Origin: an uncultured Clostridium sp.
Lineage (GTDB): Bacteria; Bacillota; Clostridia; Lachnospirales; Lachnospiraceae
Length of the DNA: 26,791 nt
Assembly: GCA_958349075.1 (NCBI GenBank)
Contig: CATWBR010000004.1
Span: 1 to 26,791, forward strand
Reading direction: 5' to 3'
Within the stretch, counting starts at the first letter, position 1. The number at the start of each line of letters is the position of its first letter. The notes below the pieces were generated by a model. It was not told where the DNA came from. It did no database searches and was given only the letters and a program-made list of their open reading frames with translations. Shown one piece after another: positions 16,071-22,961 of the stretch. Position numbers and translations under genes: made by a program.

Positions 16071-16412
16071 TCATCGGTCTTTATAGAACTGCATATCATA
16101 GCGGCCGTTTAAATAAGTCACCTGCAGCGTACAGTTGACAGGCGCAACGCCGTACACCCGGTGTCCCTCCATCGGATTACCGCAGATGCAGGAGTGGTAT
16201 ATCTCCTGTATGCCCCGTCCGCTTAATTCTCCAATTTGAAGGATAAATAACTGGTGTTCATAGTTTTTCCAGTTTTCACATAGGGCGAGCTGCCACAGGT
16301 AGTCGATCAGTACGCCCGGCAGGGCGGCCCTTACATCGGGCGCGACCAAACGATCCGAGGCGGCGCCCGGAGACGGATTTTTAATCGTCGTTCTCTTCAG
16401 TGCCAAAGTCAT
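16071..16412 (-). CDS. Small uncharacterised protein overlapping the MarR gene end
   Basis: Predicted 113-residue soluble protein. ATG at 16412 lies seven bases after GGAGGG and inside the last codons of the MarR gene, in a different frame, so translation is probably coupled. The protein has a basic N-terminus, then LPGVLIDYLWQLAL near 31-44, YEHQLFIL at 51-58 and IQEIYHS at 68-74. The layout recalls the small DUF960-type proteins of Firmicutes, but the likeness is weak and no function is claimed. The good ribosome binding site, the short overlap and the protein-like composition downstream of the MarR stop support it as a real gene. Confidence 0.62.
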   Translation of the reverse strand: MTLALKRTTIKNPSPGAASDRLVAPDVRAALPGVLIDYLWQLALCENWKNYEHQLFILQIGELSGRGIQEIYHSCICGNPMEGHRVYGVAPVNCTLQVTYLNGRYDMQFYKDR

Positions 16413-17193
16413 TTTGCATCCCTCCATTCGTGAACGGTGTACGGCCCATTTCGGACGGGAAGTTTCCACGCCCCCTGAAAGGGTCGCGGCCGTGAGCGCG
16501 TTCTCCGGAACGTCCGGGACGATCGCAGCCGTGAGCGCGTTCTCCGGGACGATCACAGCCGTGAGCACGTTCTCCGGGACGATCGCAGCCGTGAACATGT
16601 TCTCCGGAACGCTCACAGCCGTGAGCGCGTCCCCTGAAATGCTCAAACCCGCGTACATCCCCATCAAAGTTATAACCGGGATAGGGCCAATTTTCGCGAT
16701 CCTGGGCAACAGACGACATGAAATGTTCCACATACTTACGGTGAGCTTCAAAATCTTCGTCCGGGCGCAGTTCCTCACACTGTCCGATAATGCGTCCCAG
16801 ATAATCACTGAAAGTGGTCAGCTCATCATCGTTCAGACAGTCGAGGATTTTAGAAATATCCGGTTCACGCTCATCTGTATCGTCAATGGCCTTCGCACCT
16901 TCTTCGGTCAGGCGGACGGTCATGACCCGTTTGTCGTCTTTTGAAGGTTCACGTGTTATATAGCCGTTTCTCTCCAGTTTTGCAACCAGTTCGGCAACGG
17001 ACTGTTTGCTCATATTCAGCAGATATGTTAATTCCTTCTGGCTCATTTCCGGTTTCAGTTTAAGGATTGCCAGCACACGGCCCTGCCCCCGGTGCGGGTT
17101 GTGCGGTTTGCGGTACTGGCTGAACATGATGCGGTGCATATGTGTCTGAAGCTGCTGAAGCTGGCTGGTAATAAAATCTTTCATTTCATTCAT
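16381..17193 (-). CDS. MarR-family regulator with a Cys/His-rich repeat tail
   Basis: Winged-HTH repressor, normally a dimer whose DNA binding is relieved by a ligand or by cysteine oxidation. Seen in 270 residues: a standard MarR domain in about the first 145 residues (MSQKELTYLLNMSKQSVAELVAKLERNGYI recognition region, then the DKRVMTVRLTEEG wing), then an extra tail of more than 100 residues. In the tail, residues 191 to about 237 are a 10-residue repeat of the form HGCDRPGERA, with four HGC copies and a final HGRD. Typical MarR proteins end near 150 residues, so the tail is unusual and could bind metal or sense redox state. Start: ATG at 17193, eight bases after GGAGG; the in-frame ATG at 17208 overlaps that site. 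Five operator-like palindromes precede it, implying autoregulation. Confidence 0.88.
   Translation of the reverse strand: MNEMKDFITSQLQQLQTHMHRIMFSQYRKPHNPHRGQGRVLAILKLKPEMSQKELTYLLNMSKQSVAELVAKLERNGYITREPSKDDKRVMTVRLTEEGAKAIDDTDEREPDISKILDCLNDDELTTFSDYLGRIIGQCEELRPDEDFEAHRKYVEHFMSSVAQDRENWPYPGYNFDGDVRGFEHFRGRAHGCERSGEHVHGCDRPGERAHGCDRPGERAHGCDRPGRSGERAHGRDPFRGRGNFPSEMGRTPFTNGGMQNDFGTEENDD
16492..16640 (-). repeat. 30-bp coding tandem repeat in the MarR tail
   Basis: Units begin at 16492 (39 bp, carrying a 9-bp insertion), 16531, 16561 and 16591 (30 bp each), with a decayed partial unit from 16621. Each 30-bp unit encodes ten residues (HGCDRPGERA type), and all length changes are multiples of three. 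The alternative minus frame also stays open through it, a consequence of the repeat. Confidence 0.88.
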
Positions 17194-17227
17194 GGGCATA
17201 TCCTCCATTATTCCTGATATTTTTTAA

Positions 17228-17334
17228 GTCAAGTACTTGACCTTTTCGTTAGTATAGCACCTGACTAATTAGATGTCAAGTACCTGACTTAAAATTTATC
17301 AAGTACCTGACCTTTTGGTTGACAGGTACTGGAC
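17228..17334. promoter_or_regulatory. Array of five MarR-type operator palindromes at 23-24 bp spacing
   Basis: GTCAAGTACTTGAC at 17228-17241 is a perfect 14-bp palindrome. Near-copies lie at 17252-17265 (10 of 14), 17275-17288 (13 of 14), 17298-17311 (12 of 14) and 17321-17334 (11 of 14). Centre-to-centre steps are 24, 23, 23 and 23 bp. The array covers the MarR promoter and the first half of the gap to the divergent hydrolase remnant. Confidence 0.82.
17251..17279 (-). promoter_or_regulatory. Sigma-A promoter of the MarR gene
   Basis: On the minus strand TTGACA (17279-17274), 17 bases, TATACT (17256-17251). One operator overlaps the -35, the degenerate one fills the spacer and -10, and the perfect palindrome lies just past the transcription start, an arrangement suited to strong autorepression. 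Confidence 0.87.
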
Positions 17335-17378
17335 TGATTTTGATAAATCGAGTGCGGGAACACATATTGAACTTATTC

Positions 17379-17408
17379 TTGACGGGTCCCCGCGGGCGGA
17401 CGTAGAAT
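17379..17408 (+). promoter_or_regulatory. Possible promoter of the hydrolase remnant
   Basis: TTGACG (17379-17384), 18 bases, TAGAAT (17403-17408), about 45 bases before the remnant start. Another TTGACA at 17319-17324 overlaps the last operator but has only a weak -10 (GATAAA). Confidence 0.5.
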
Positions 17409-17453
17409 ACCCTTATTACTCTGTTTATTATCGGGTACAAGGGAGGGAATAAA

Positions 17454-17610
17454 ATGGAATGTACGGTAAATTCCATATCACTACACTACGAAGAATTCGG
17501 CGCCGGAAAGCCCGTCTTATGTCTGCATGGGTTTCCACAGGACAGCAGGACCATGACCGGATGCATTTAACCAGTTTCTTCAGGAATGGTTAGACAAGAA
17601 CCGGACTTAG
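17454..17610 (+). pseudogene. Gutted alpha/beta hydrolase gene, both ends kept
   Basis: ATG at 17454, after a strong GGGAGGG site, opens 38 codons that read like an alpha/beta hydrolase N-terminus (beta strand ISLHYEEFGAGKP, then VLCLHGFPQDS with the oxyanion HGFP) and stops at TAA 17568-17570. In the next frame, without a break, comes DAFNQFLQEWLDKNRT and a stop at 17608-17610, which looks like the C-terminus of the same family. About 200 codons are missing and the frame is shifted. Divergence from MarR with shared operators suggests it was the regulated target. The family reading of the two short pieces is from memory; the open frame and stop are seen. Confidence 0.72.
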
Positions 17611-17630
17611 TGAAGCCGTGCGTGCAGCAG

Positions 17631-17651
17631 AGCGGCGGTCCTGCCGCCGCT
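17631..17651. other. GC-rich hairpin between hydrolase remnant and helD
   Basis: AGCGGCGG (17631-17638) pairs with CCGCCGCT (17644-17651) over a 5-base loop. It lies between the converging remnant and HelD gene. There is no T-run on either side, so it is not a typical intrinsic terminator. Confidence 0.45.
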
Positions 17652-17673
17652 CCGGGTACCTTTGCGGGATATT

Positions 17674-19734
17674 TTACTTAAGAAGTGTAAGAAACCGGGA
17701 TGCCTCCCCGCTGTAAAACAGTGTCAGTTTATGCATGGCTCTCGTGCAGGCAATATAGAGCAGGCGGCGGTCATAATCCGATTGATAGGTCAGGCTGTCC
17801 GCATGGGGGATGAGAACCTCGTCAAATTCCAGGCCCTTTGCCATCCGGACGGAGGCAATCGAAATCCCTCCCGCAAAATGCGTGCTTTCCGGCAGAATCA
17901 GGTTCACGCCGCCCTCTTCTGAGAGCATGGCATAGAGCTTTTTTGCGGCCTGTTCCGTCTTTGTGATAATACCGAGTGAGGAATTCTTTCCCGCCCTGAA
18001 GTCACGGATGGCTTTTTTTATTTTTAGAATCTCCTCCGTTTCATTTTTGCAAGATGCAAGTGCGGGAGGTTCCCCGTGGCGTACCATCGCTTCCAGGGAA
18101 GCAATATTTCCGATACGTTTTGCAAGAGCCATGATTTCATAGGTGGAGCGGTAACTTTTATTCAGCTCCACATATTCAGCGCCGCCGTATATGCGGCGCA
18201 GATCCTTAAGGGTGTGCGTGTGGTAAGGATTCAAATACTGCCCGAAGTCGCCCAGAATGGTTTTCTGACAGGGAAACATCAAGTTTATCACGGCATACTG
18301 GATGGGAGTGTAATCCTGCATTTCGTCGATCACCAGATGTCTTGTGATTTTACTCTCCTTTGTGCCTTCGAATGCGGCATGGAGATAGAGAAAGGGAAAA
18401 ACATCCTCCCATTCCAGCGTATTTCTGGACGGCATGACATACATCTGCGGCCGTTCCATCCGCTTATAAAAGTCCTTATAAAGTGCCGGAGTGTTTTTAA
18501 GACGCAGCATGGCGGTGAGGCTTTTTAAGATCGTCCTGGCTTTCGGGATATCTTCCTGCCAGATGTTTTCGTTCTGAAGCCGGTTGTAAATATCGTCTGC
18601 GGTCATGGAGAGTCTTCGTTTAACAGGATATTTTCCGTAAGCGCGGAAACGTTCCCGTATCCATTCCCCATCCACAAGGAAGCGTCCGAATCCGTAGTCC
18701 GCCGGGATAAAAATCCGTTCCGGCATCTCCTGTATGTATTCATCCAGAAGAGCGGCAAAATCCGCTGAGGATTTAAAACGGACGCGTTCCATCCAATTCT
18801 CATCCAGGATTTCCAGAGGGTCCCGCTGAGGTTCAAAACCGATGACGTTTTCCAGTCCGATTTCTGCAATATCGGAGAAACTCAGCTCATAGATCGGCTC
18901 CTCGCCGAGCTCCGGTATGACATTTGATATGTAGTCCCCAAAAACCCGGTTGGGGGAGAGGATGGTAACATTGCGGGCATTCAGCCGGTCCTTCTGCCGG
19001 TAGAGCAGAAAAGCGATCCGGTGGAGCGCAATGGAAGTTTTACCGGAGCCGGCCACCCCCTGGATAATCATTGTTCCGGCCTGCTCGTTCCGGATAATCC
19101 GGTTCTGTTCTTTCTGGATCGTCGCTACAATGGATTTCATTTTTTCATCGGAGGTATGGGAAAGTTCCTTCTGCAGAATATCGTCCTGCACATGGGAGGC
19201 GCTTTCAAGGGCATATTCCATCACTCCGTCCTTAATCTTGAACTGCCGTTTCCTTTTCAGTTCCCCGTCGATTCTTCCCATCGGGGCGTCATAACCGGCC
19301 GGACCGGTTTCATAATCGTAAAACATGCTGGAAACGGGGGCGCGCCAGTCAAAAATAAGCGGTTTGTTTCCCTGATTGAAGGTAAACCGCCCGATATAGA
19401 ATTTCTCCGCTTCCTTACTGCCTTTGCCCTGGAAGTCGATCCTGGCAAAATAGGGAGAATCTTTCAGCCTGGCAATCCTGTCGCGCAGCACAACGGCGAA
19501 AGCGCCCGTCTGATCCGTCTGCTTGAGCAGCAGCTCATTCTGAAACATTTCATGGGGGTCGATTTCTCCTCTGTAATCCACCATATAGCGTTTTGCATCC
19601 CTGTATTCCTGATCGATCCGTTCTACATCGGCCTGTGCATCCCTCAGCGCATGTTCCAGCCTTCGGCTCATTTCTTCAAGATGTGCAATTTCATCGGGAA
19701 AAAGCGCATTTTCTTCAGGTTGTCCGTTACTCAT
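17674..19734 (-). CDS. helD: HelD-type UvrD-like helicase acting on RNA polymerase
   Basis: Superfamily 1 ATPase that in Gram-positive bacteria binds RNA polymerase, pries it off DNA and aids recycling. Seen in 686 residues: an N-terminal helical, probably coiled-coil arm (about 1-85) characteristic of HelD rather than UvrD; an RNEQ-type Q motif directly before Walker A GVAGSGKT at 226-233; Walker B VIDEMQDYTPIQ; YRSTYEI; and the C-terminal motif YIACTRAMHKL. AAAGGAGG lies six bases before the ATG. The start overlaps the stop region of the AraC-GNAT gene by 8 bases, so the two are cotranscribed and coupled. It is shorter than B. subtilis HelD (774 residues) but keeps the motifs. HelD can be tied to rifamycin tolerance in some bacteria; nothing here shows that directly. 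Confidence 0.9.
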   Translation of the reverse strand: MSNGQPEENALFPDEIAHLEEMSRRLEHALRDAQADVERIDQEYRDAKRYMVDYRGEIDPHEMFQNELLLKQTDQTGAFAVVLRDRIARLKDSPYFARIDFQGKGSKEAEKFYIGRFTFNQGNKPLIFDWRAPVSSMFYDYETGPAGYDAPMGRIDGELKRKRQFKIKDGVMEYALESASHVQDDILQKELSHTSDEKMKSIVATIQKEQNRIIRNEQAGTMIIQGVAGSGKTSIALHRIAFLLYRQKDRLNARNVTILSPNRVFGDYISNVIPELGEEPIYELSFSDIAEIGLENVIGFEPQRDPLEILDENWMERVRFKSSADFAALLDEYIQEMPERIFIPADYGFGRFLVDGEWIRERFRAYGKYPVKRRLSMTADDIYNRLQNENIWQEDIPKARTILKSLTAMLRLKNTPALYKDFYKRMERPQMYVMPSRNTLEWEDVFPFLYLHAAFEGTKESKITRHLVIDEMQDYTPIQYAVINLMFPCQKTILGDFGQYLNPYHTHTLKDLRRIYGGAEYVELNKSYRSTYEIMALAKRIGNIASLEAMVRHGEPPALASCKNETEEILKIKKAIRDFRAGKNSSLGIITKTEQAAKKLYAMLSEEGGVNLILPESTHFAGGISIASVRMAKGLEFDEVLIPHADSLTYQSDYDRRLLYIACTRAMHKLTLFYSGEASRFLTLLK

Positions 19735-20575
19735 GGTCTTCCTCCTTTAAAACAAAGCGCTGGGTGGGATATCCATACTCGACCAGCAGTTCGGCTTCGG
19801 CAAATCCCAGCCCTTTAATTTCCTTCCGATGGCCCGTATCCGCCCGGTCGCCCTCACGGAAGGTAGTAATGCTTATCTCTCTTCCCTTCAGAAGTTCCCC
19901 GATCACCTTTTTTAAAAACGCCTTCGGGATGCCCTTTTTCCGGTAGAGCGGGTGACTGCCCATAAAATCAATACTTCCGCTGTCATATGAAAAAATCATA
20001 ATGCCGATGGCAAGAACGCCGTCTTTCAGAATCAATGCCTGCCGGGTCTTCATTTTTTCTTTCAGAACGCAGACGTATTCCTCCTCATTTAAGCAGGGAA
20101 AACCGTCAACGACGAGGCGGACCAGTTCCATCCAGCAGGGGATGTCCTCCTCGCCGGCAAATTCGATTTCCCACTCTGCCTGTTCTTTTGAATCCAGCAT
20201 GGTAAAACTCCCTTCCAAACGGTATTTTAACTGCAGCGGGTAAAACTTTTCATTTTCCCGGTATCTGCCCGGCGACACTTTATACATGGCTGTAAATACA
20301 TTTGTAAATGCCTGCCGGCTCTCATATCCTGCAAGCAGTGCAATATCCAGAATCGGCTTGTCGGAGAATACCAGCAGTTTTGCGGCCTCGGTGAGCTGCC
20401 GCCTCTGCAGATATTCATGCGGCGTCAGGCCGACAGCGCCGGTAAACATACGGTGCAGATGATATTTGGAATAGTGGACGGCGTCCGCCACACGGTCTAA
20501 ATCCAGTTTCTCCGTGAGGTGCGCTTCGATATATTCAATCACCGAGACAATATTTTCAATGTTTTCGTTTCGCAT
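19727..20575 (-). CDS. AraC-type HTH fused to a GNAT-like acetyltransferase domain
   Basis: Predicted 282-residue two-domain protein. Residues about 5-105 form a double-HTH AraC/XylS DNA-binding domain (KLDLDRVADAVHYSKYHLHRMF…, then PILDIALLAGYESRQAFTNVF). From about 140 on is a GNAT-like fold with the acetyl-CoA loop in the region HPLYRKKGIPKAFLKKV and a C-terminal strand ending in a GFAEAELLVEYGY pattern. Usual AraC regulators carry a ligand domain before the HTH; here the sensor or enzyme follows it. Start: ATG at 20575 with AAGGAGG eight bases upstream; the frame is open further upstream without such a site. It overlaps helD by 8 bases. The GNAT domain may act as a sensor or as an antibiotic-modifying enzyme; not decided. 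Confidence 0.85.
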   Translation of the reverse strand: MRNENIENIVSVIEYIEAHLTEKLDLDRVADAVHYSKYHLHRMFTGAVGLTPHEYLQRRQLTEAAKLLVFSDKPILDIALLAGYESRQAFTNVFTAMYKVSPGRYRENEKFYPLQLKYRLEGSFTMLDSKEQAEWEIEFAGEEDIPCWMELVRLVVDGFPCLNEEEYVCVLKEKMKTRQALILKDGVLAIGIMIFSYDSGSIDFMGSHPLYRKKGIPKAFLKKVIGELLKGREISITTFREGDRADTGHRKEIKGLGFAEAELLVEYGYPTQRFVLKEEDHE

Positions 20576-20600
20576 ATCCGAAACCTCCTTCCGGTCTGTT

Positions 20601-20606
20601 ATTATA
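20601..20606 (-). promoter_or_regulatory. Likely -10 element of the AraC-GNAT/helD operon
   Basis: TATAAT on the minus strand about 25 bases before the ATG, so the leader would be very short and include the ribosome binding site. No good -35 lies 16-18 bases upstream; a TTAAAC lies 19 bases upstream. Confidence 0.5.
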
Positions 20607-20635
20607 CCCAATAGTGGCGGCGGATGTTTAATCAT

Positions 20636-20814
20636 TCTTGCTCTTTAGCACCGCAGAGGACGCCGGAGATACCAGAGACTTTATGAACCGTGCGGGGAAA
20701 CGGGAGTGTATCCTGCAATTATGCACCAGGGAAGAAAAAAACACAAGGGCTGGGAAAAGGGGGTAAAAGGACGGTTTGCAAGGGGCCGTCCGGTTTTGGG
20801 ATATTTTTCACATC
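20636..20814. other. Intergenic stretch without a recognised gene
   Basis: No convincing coding region on either strand. It holds one hairpin, GGACGG (20769-20774) with CCGTCC (20786-20791), followed by GGTTTT, too weak to call a terminator. It is followed by the promoter of the chemoreceptor remnant. Confidence 0.5.
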
Positions 20815-20843
20815 TTGTTACTGCCCCTGATCCATGCTATAAT
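20815..20843 (+). promoter_or_regulatory. Sigma-A promoter of the chemoreceptor remnant
   Basis: TTGTTA (20815-20820), 17 bases, TATAAT (20838-20843) preceded by TGC, an extended -10. It lies about 130 bases before the likely start codon, leaving a leader of roughly 125 nt. Confidence 0.75.
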
Positions 20844-20977
20844 CTTTTAAACGAAACTTTGTTCATAAGGGAATCAGCAGGCGGCAGAGAGAAGATGAGG
20901 AATGTCCTGTTTTATGCGGGAGAAGTTTCAAGGATAATACCATGTTGATAAAGACTGAAGCGGAGGCCAGGGGGGCA

Positions 20978-21325
20978 ATGAAGAATTTAAAGGTTGGCAA
21001 AAAATTATTTATCTCATACGTTCTGATCCTTATCGTACTGATAGCGGGATGTGCGGTGAGTATCGTCGATTTAGTTAAACTGGGAGGGCAGATAGAGACA
21101 TTCTATAACGGACCTTTTATGGTCAATGACAGCGCCGGTTCCAAAATACTTCAGTCCAATGCCCGGGAAACCAGGGCCTGCATGCAGGACAATCTGGGTG
21201 CAATGGCAGAGATCAGCGAAAGCTCCTGCGAGATCCGCAAGATCATAAAAACCAGCCAGGCACAGCTCTTAAGGGATTTGGTCGCCCGGTTTAAATTAAA
21301 GGAAGAGGCAGCGAGCAGCATATAG
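20978..21325 (+). pseudogene. Internally deleted methyl-accepting chemotaxis protein (frame kept)
   Basis: A 115-residue open frame made of three chemoreceptor pieces. Residues 1-55: MKNLKVGKKLF start, one transmembrane helix (FISYVLILIVLIAGCAVSI) and the beginning of a 4HB-type sensor (IETFYNGPFMVNDSA). Next: QDNLGAMAEISESSCEIRKIIKT, which resembles the stretch just before the signalling hub. Last: SQAQLLRDLVARFKLK, which resembles the extreme C-terminus. Second transmembrane helix, HAMP and the hub that binds CheA/CheW are absent, so it cannot signal normally; full-length members have about 500-600 residues. The frame is intact across both joints. Start: ATG at 20978 (typical family start, GGGGGG close upstream) or in-frame ATG at 20942, which has AAGGA seven bases upstream. 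It might still make a small membrane protein. Confidence 0.72.
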
Positions 21326-21337
21326 GGATTTTACCAA

Positions 21338-21372
21338 AAAGCGTTGCCGCAAAAGCGGCTGCGCTTTTTTTT
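21338..21372 (+). terminator. Intrinsic terminator after the chemoreceptor remnant
   Basis: A 13-position stem with one G-U pair and one mismatch (AAAGCGTTGCCGC against GCGGCTGCGCTTT) around an AAAA loop, followed by a run of eight T residues. Confidence 0.9.
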
Positions 21373-21456
21373 GATATTATGATATAATGGGAGTAATCAG
21401 AGCACAGCAGACGGAAGTTTTATAGAGTTACAGCAGGGCTAAAAAGGGGAATGGTT

Positions 21457-22857
21457 TTGACAGACAGCGAAAAACTGATTTATAAACTGGTTTACGATTA
21501 TTATGAGACAAGAATTTTAATGGGAGTGTGCCGTTATGGTGAAGTACTCCCTTCCATATCAAGGATTGGTGAAGGTTTCCGTATGGCGCCCCGGACCGTG
21601 CGGGCTGCATTAACGCGCCTGGAAGAAAACGGATATATAGAAGTATCGGCCAGGAAGGCGGCCAGGGTAATATACCGGGTCAGCGGTGACCGGTTCAGGG
21701 AAAACGCCGCCCTCTATTTTGTGCCGAGAAGAGCGGGAATCATTGATTCCTGCCGTGCCGGTTTATTGCTGGTTGAACCGGTTTGGGAGTATGCCCGGGA
21801 CAACATTGACAAGGATACGTGGCATCAGTTGAAAGAAAGGCTGTCACAGGCGGGAAAGATCGATTTATCCGTGTCTACCCGTCTTCATCTCTTTGCCTTT
21901 GATAAAATGCAGAATAAGCTTTTTGCGAATTTTTACTGGGAACTGCTCCGGTACACGCGTCTTCCCTATCTGTACGGCAACGATACGCATTCGGAAAGAG
22001 GCAGGACACTTCCGACCGATATAGAAGAGAGCGGGGCCGGTTTTATGAGGGAGACATCGGAGAAGGATTTCGGTGAAGACATGAGAAATCTTCTGATGTT
22101 CTGTTCTGAGGCGGAAGAAGAGTATGGACTGCAGGAAATGGAACCGGTTCCTTTTTGCTGGAACGTATACTGGCAGCGGCCGCAATTATGTTACACCCTG
22201 GTTTCGCGAATTATCACCGAAATTATGAAGGGAACCTATCCGATCGGAAGTTCCCTGCCGTCTGTTTCACAAATGTCAGAGCAGTTAAACGTTTCATACC
22301 GGACGCTGCGCCGCACTCTCAGCATCCTGGACAGCCTTGGGATTATAAGCTGTCATCAGGGAAAGGTGTCGGAAGTCTGTTCCGATATCGGGCCCATTGA
22401 TTTTGAACGGGCCGAAGTGAAGGAGGGATTTCGCCTCTACCGGGACAGTTTACAATTTATGGCTTTAACGGTGCGCCCGGTACTTCTTTACACCTTACAA
22501 AATGTGGGGAAGGAGACAAGTGATTCACTGGCGGCAGAATTTGAAGAGATTTACAGGCAGGACACATGCTACCGGTGTTTTAAACTGGCAAGTGATTTCA
22601 TAACAGCCAACTGCCCGCTGGCCACCGTGAGGGAATGCTACCGCGTTTTATCGGAATTTATGGTCTGGGGCTATCCCTTTGTATTAAGCAGCGTGAAGAG
22701 GCCAAACCTTCGGGAGGAATATACGAAGGTAATCGGGAAGGCGGAAGAACTGCTGAAGAATGAAGAATGGGAACGTTTTTCCGATAACTGGAAAAGCCTG
22801 TTGGAGAATGAACTGCAGAAGGCCGGGAAGATTCTGGCCGGGTATTATCAGCAGTAA
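21457..22857 (+). CDS. Transcriptional regulator with two GntR-type winged HTH domains
   Basis: Predicted 466-residue DNA-binding protein. A GntR-type winged HTH lies near residues 5-75 (GEVLPSISRIGEGFRMAPRTVRAALTRLEENGYI). A second lies near 246-308 (GSSLPSVSQMSEQLNVSYRTLRRTLSILDSLGII). Each is followed by about 150 residues that look mainly helical and belong to no effector domain I recognise. Ordinary GntR proteins have one HTH and 220-300 residues or an aminotransferase domain, so this looks like an internal duplication. Start: GGGG at 21446-21449 is seven bases before TTG at 21457 and only one base before ATG at 21451; TTG is preferred but not certain. A TATAAT at 21383-21388 may be its -10. 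It is followed by a terminator shared with the convergent operon. Targets are unknown. Confidence 0.8.
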   Translation: MTDSEKLIYKLVYDYYETRILMGVCRYGEVLPSISRIGEGFRMAPRTVRAALTRLEENGYIEVSARKAARVIYRVSGDRFRENAALYFVPRRAGIIDSCRAGLLLVEPVWEYARDNIDKDTWHQLKERLSQAGKIDLSVSTRLHLFAFDKMQNKLFANFYWELLRYTRLPYLYGNDTHSERGRTLPTDIEESGAGFMRETSEKDFGEDMRNLLMFCSEAEEEYGLQEMEPVPFCWNVYWQRPQLCYTLVSRIITEIMKGTYPIGSSLPSVSQMSEQLNVSYRTLRRTLSILDSLGIISCHQGKVSEVCSDIGPIDFERAEVKEGFRLYRDSLQFMALTVRPVLLYTLQNVGKETSDSLAAEFEEIYRQDTCYRCFKLASDFITANCPLATVRECYRVLSEFMVWGYPFVLSSVKRPNLREEYTKVIGKAEELLKNEEWERFSDNWKSLLENELQKAGKILAGYYQQ

Positions 22858-22894
22858 TTTAAAACAGGGCGATACCGTAAAGTGAAAAGTGAAA

Positions 22895-22928
22895 GGGAGA
22901 GGAATGTATCGGTGCGCATTCCTCTCCC
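22895..22928. terminator. Bidirectional terminator between GntR-like gene and aldolase operon
   Basis: GGGAGAGGAATG (22895-22906) pairs perfectly with CATTCCTCTCCC (22917-22928) over a 10-base loop. On the minus strand it is followed by TTTCACTTTTCAC; on the plus strand by TTACGTTTATC. It sits between two converging genes. Confidence 0.82.
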
Positions 22929-22961
22929 TTACGTTTATCAGTTTGCCGCCCGGATAAGGTA

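Noticed and set aside
16492..16640. CRISPR-like direct repeats
   Set aside because: Units are contiguous 30-bp tandem copies without spacers and lie in a coding frame, so this is a coding minisatellite.
16413..16808. Upstream part of the 245-residue minus-strand frame that ends at 16071
   Set aside because: It is the alternative frame of the MarR coding repeat; only the part from the ATG at 16412 has a ribosome binding site and protein-like composition.
17228..17334. CRISPR or phage-attachment reading of the regularly spaced 14-mers
   Set aside because: The units are short palindromes overlapping a strong MarR promoter, with 9-10 bp between them; operators explain them better.
17631..17651. 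Intrinsic terminator for the helD operon
   Set aside because: The GC-rich hairpin is perfect but has no T-run on either strand, so it is listed only as a hairpin.
20706..20948. 80-residue plus-strand frame before the chemoreceptor remnant
   Set aside because: It spans the TTGTTA/TATAAT promoter, has no good ribosome binding site and no recognisable pattern.
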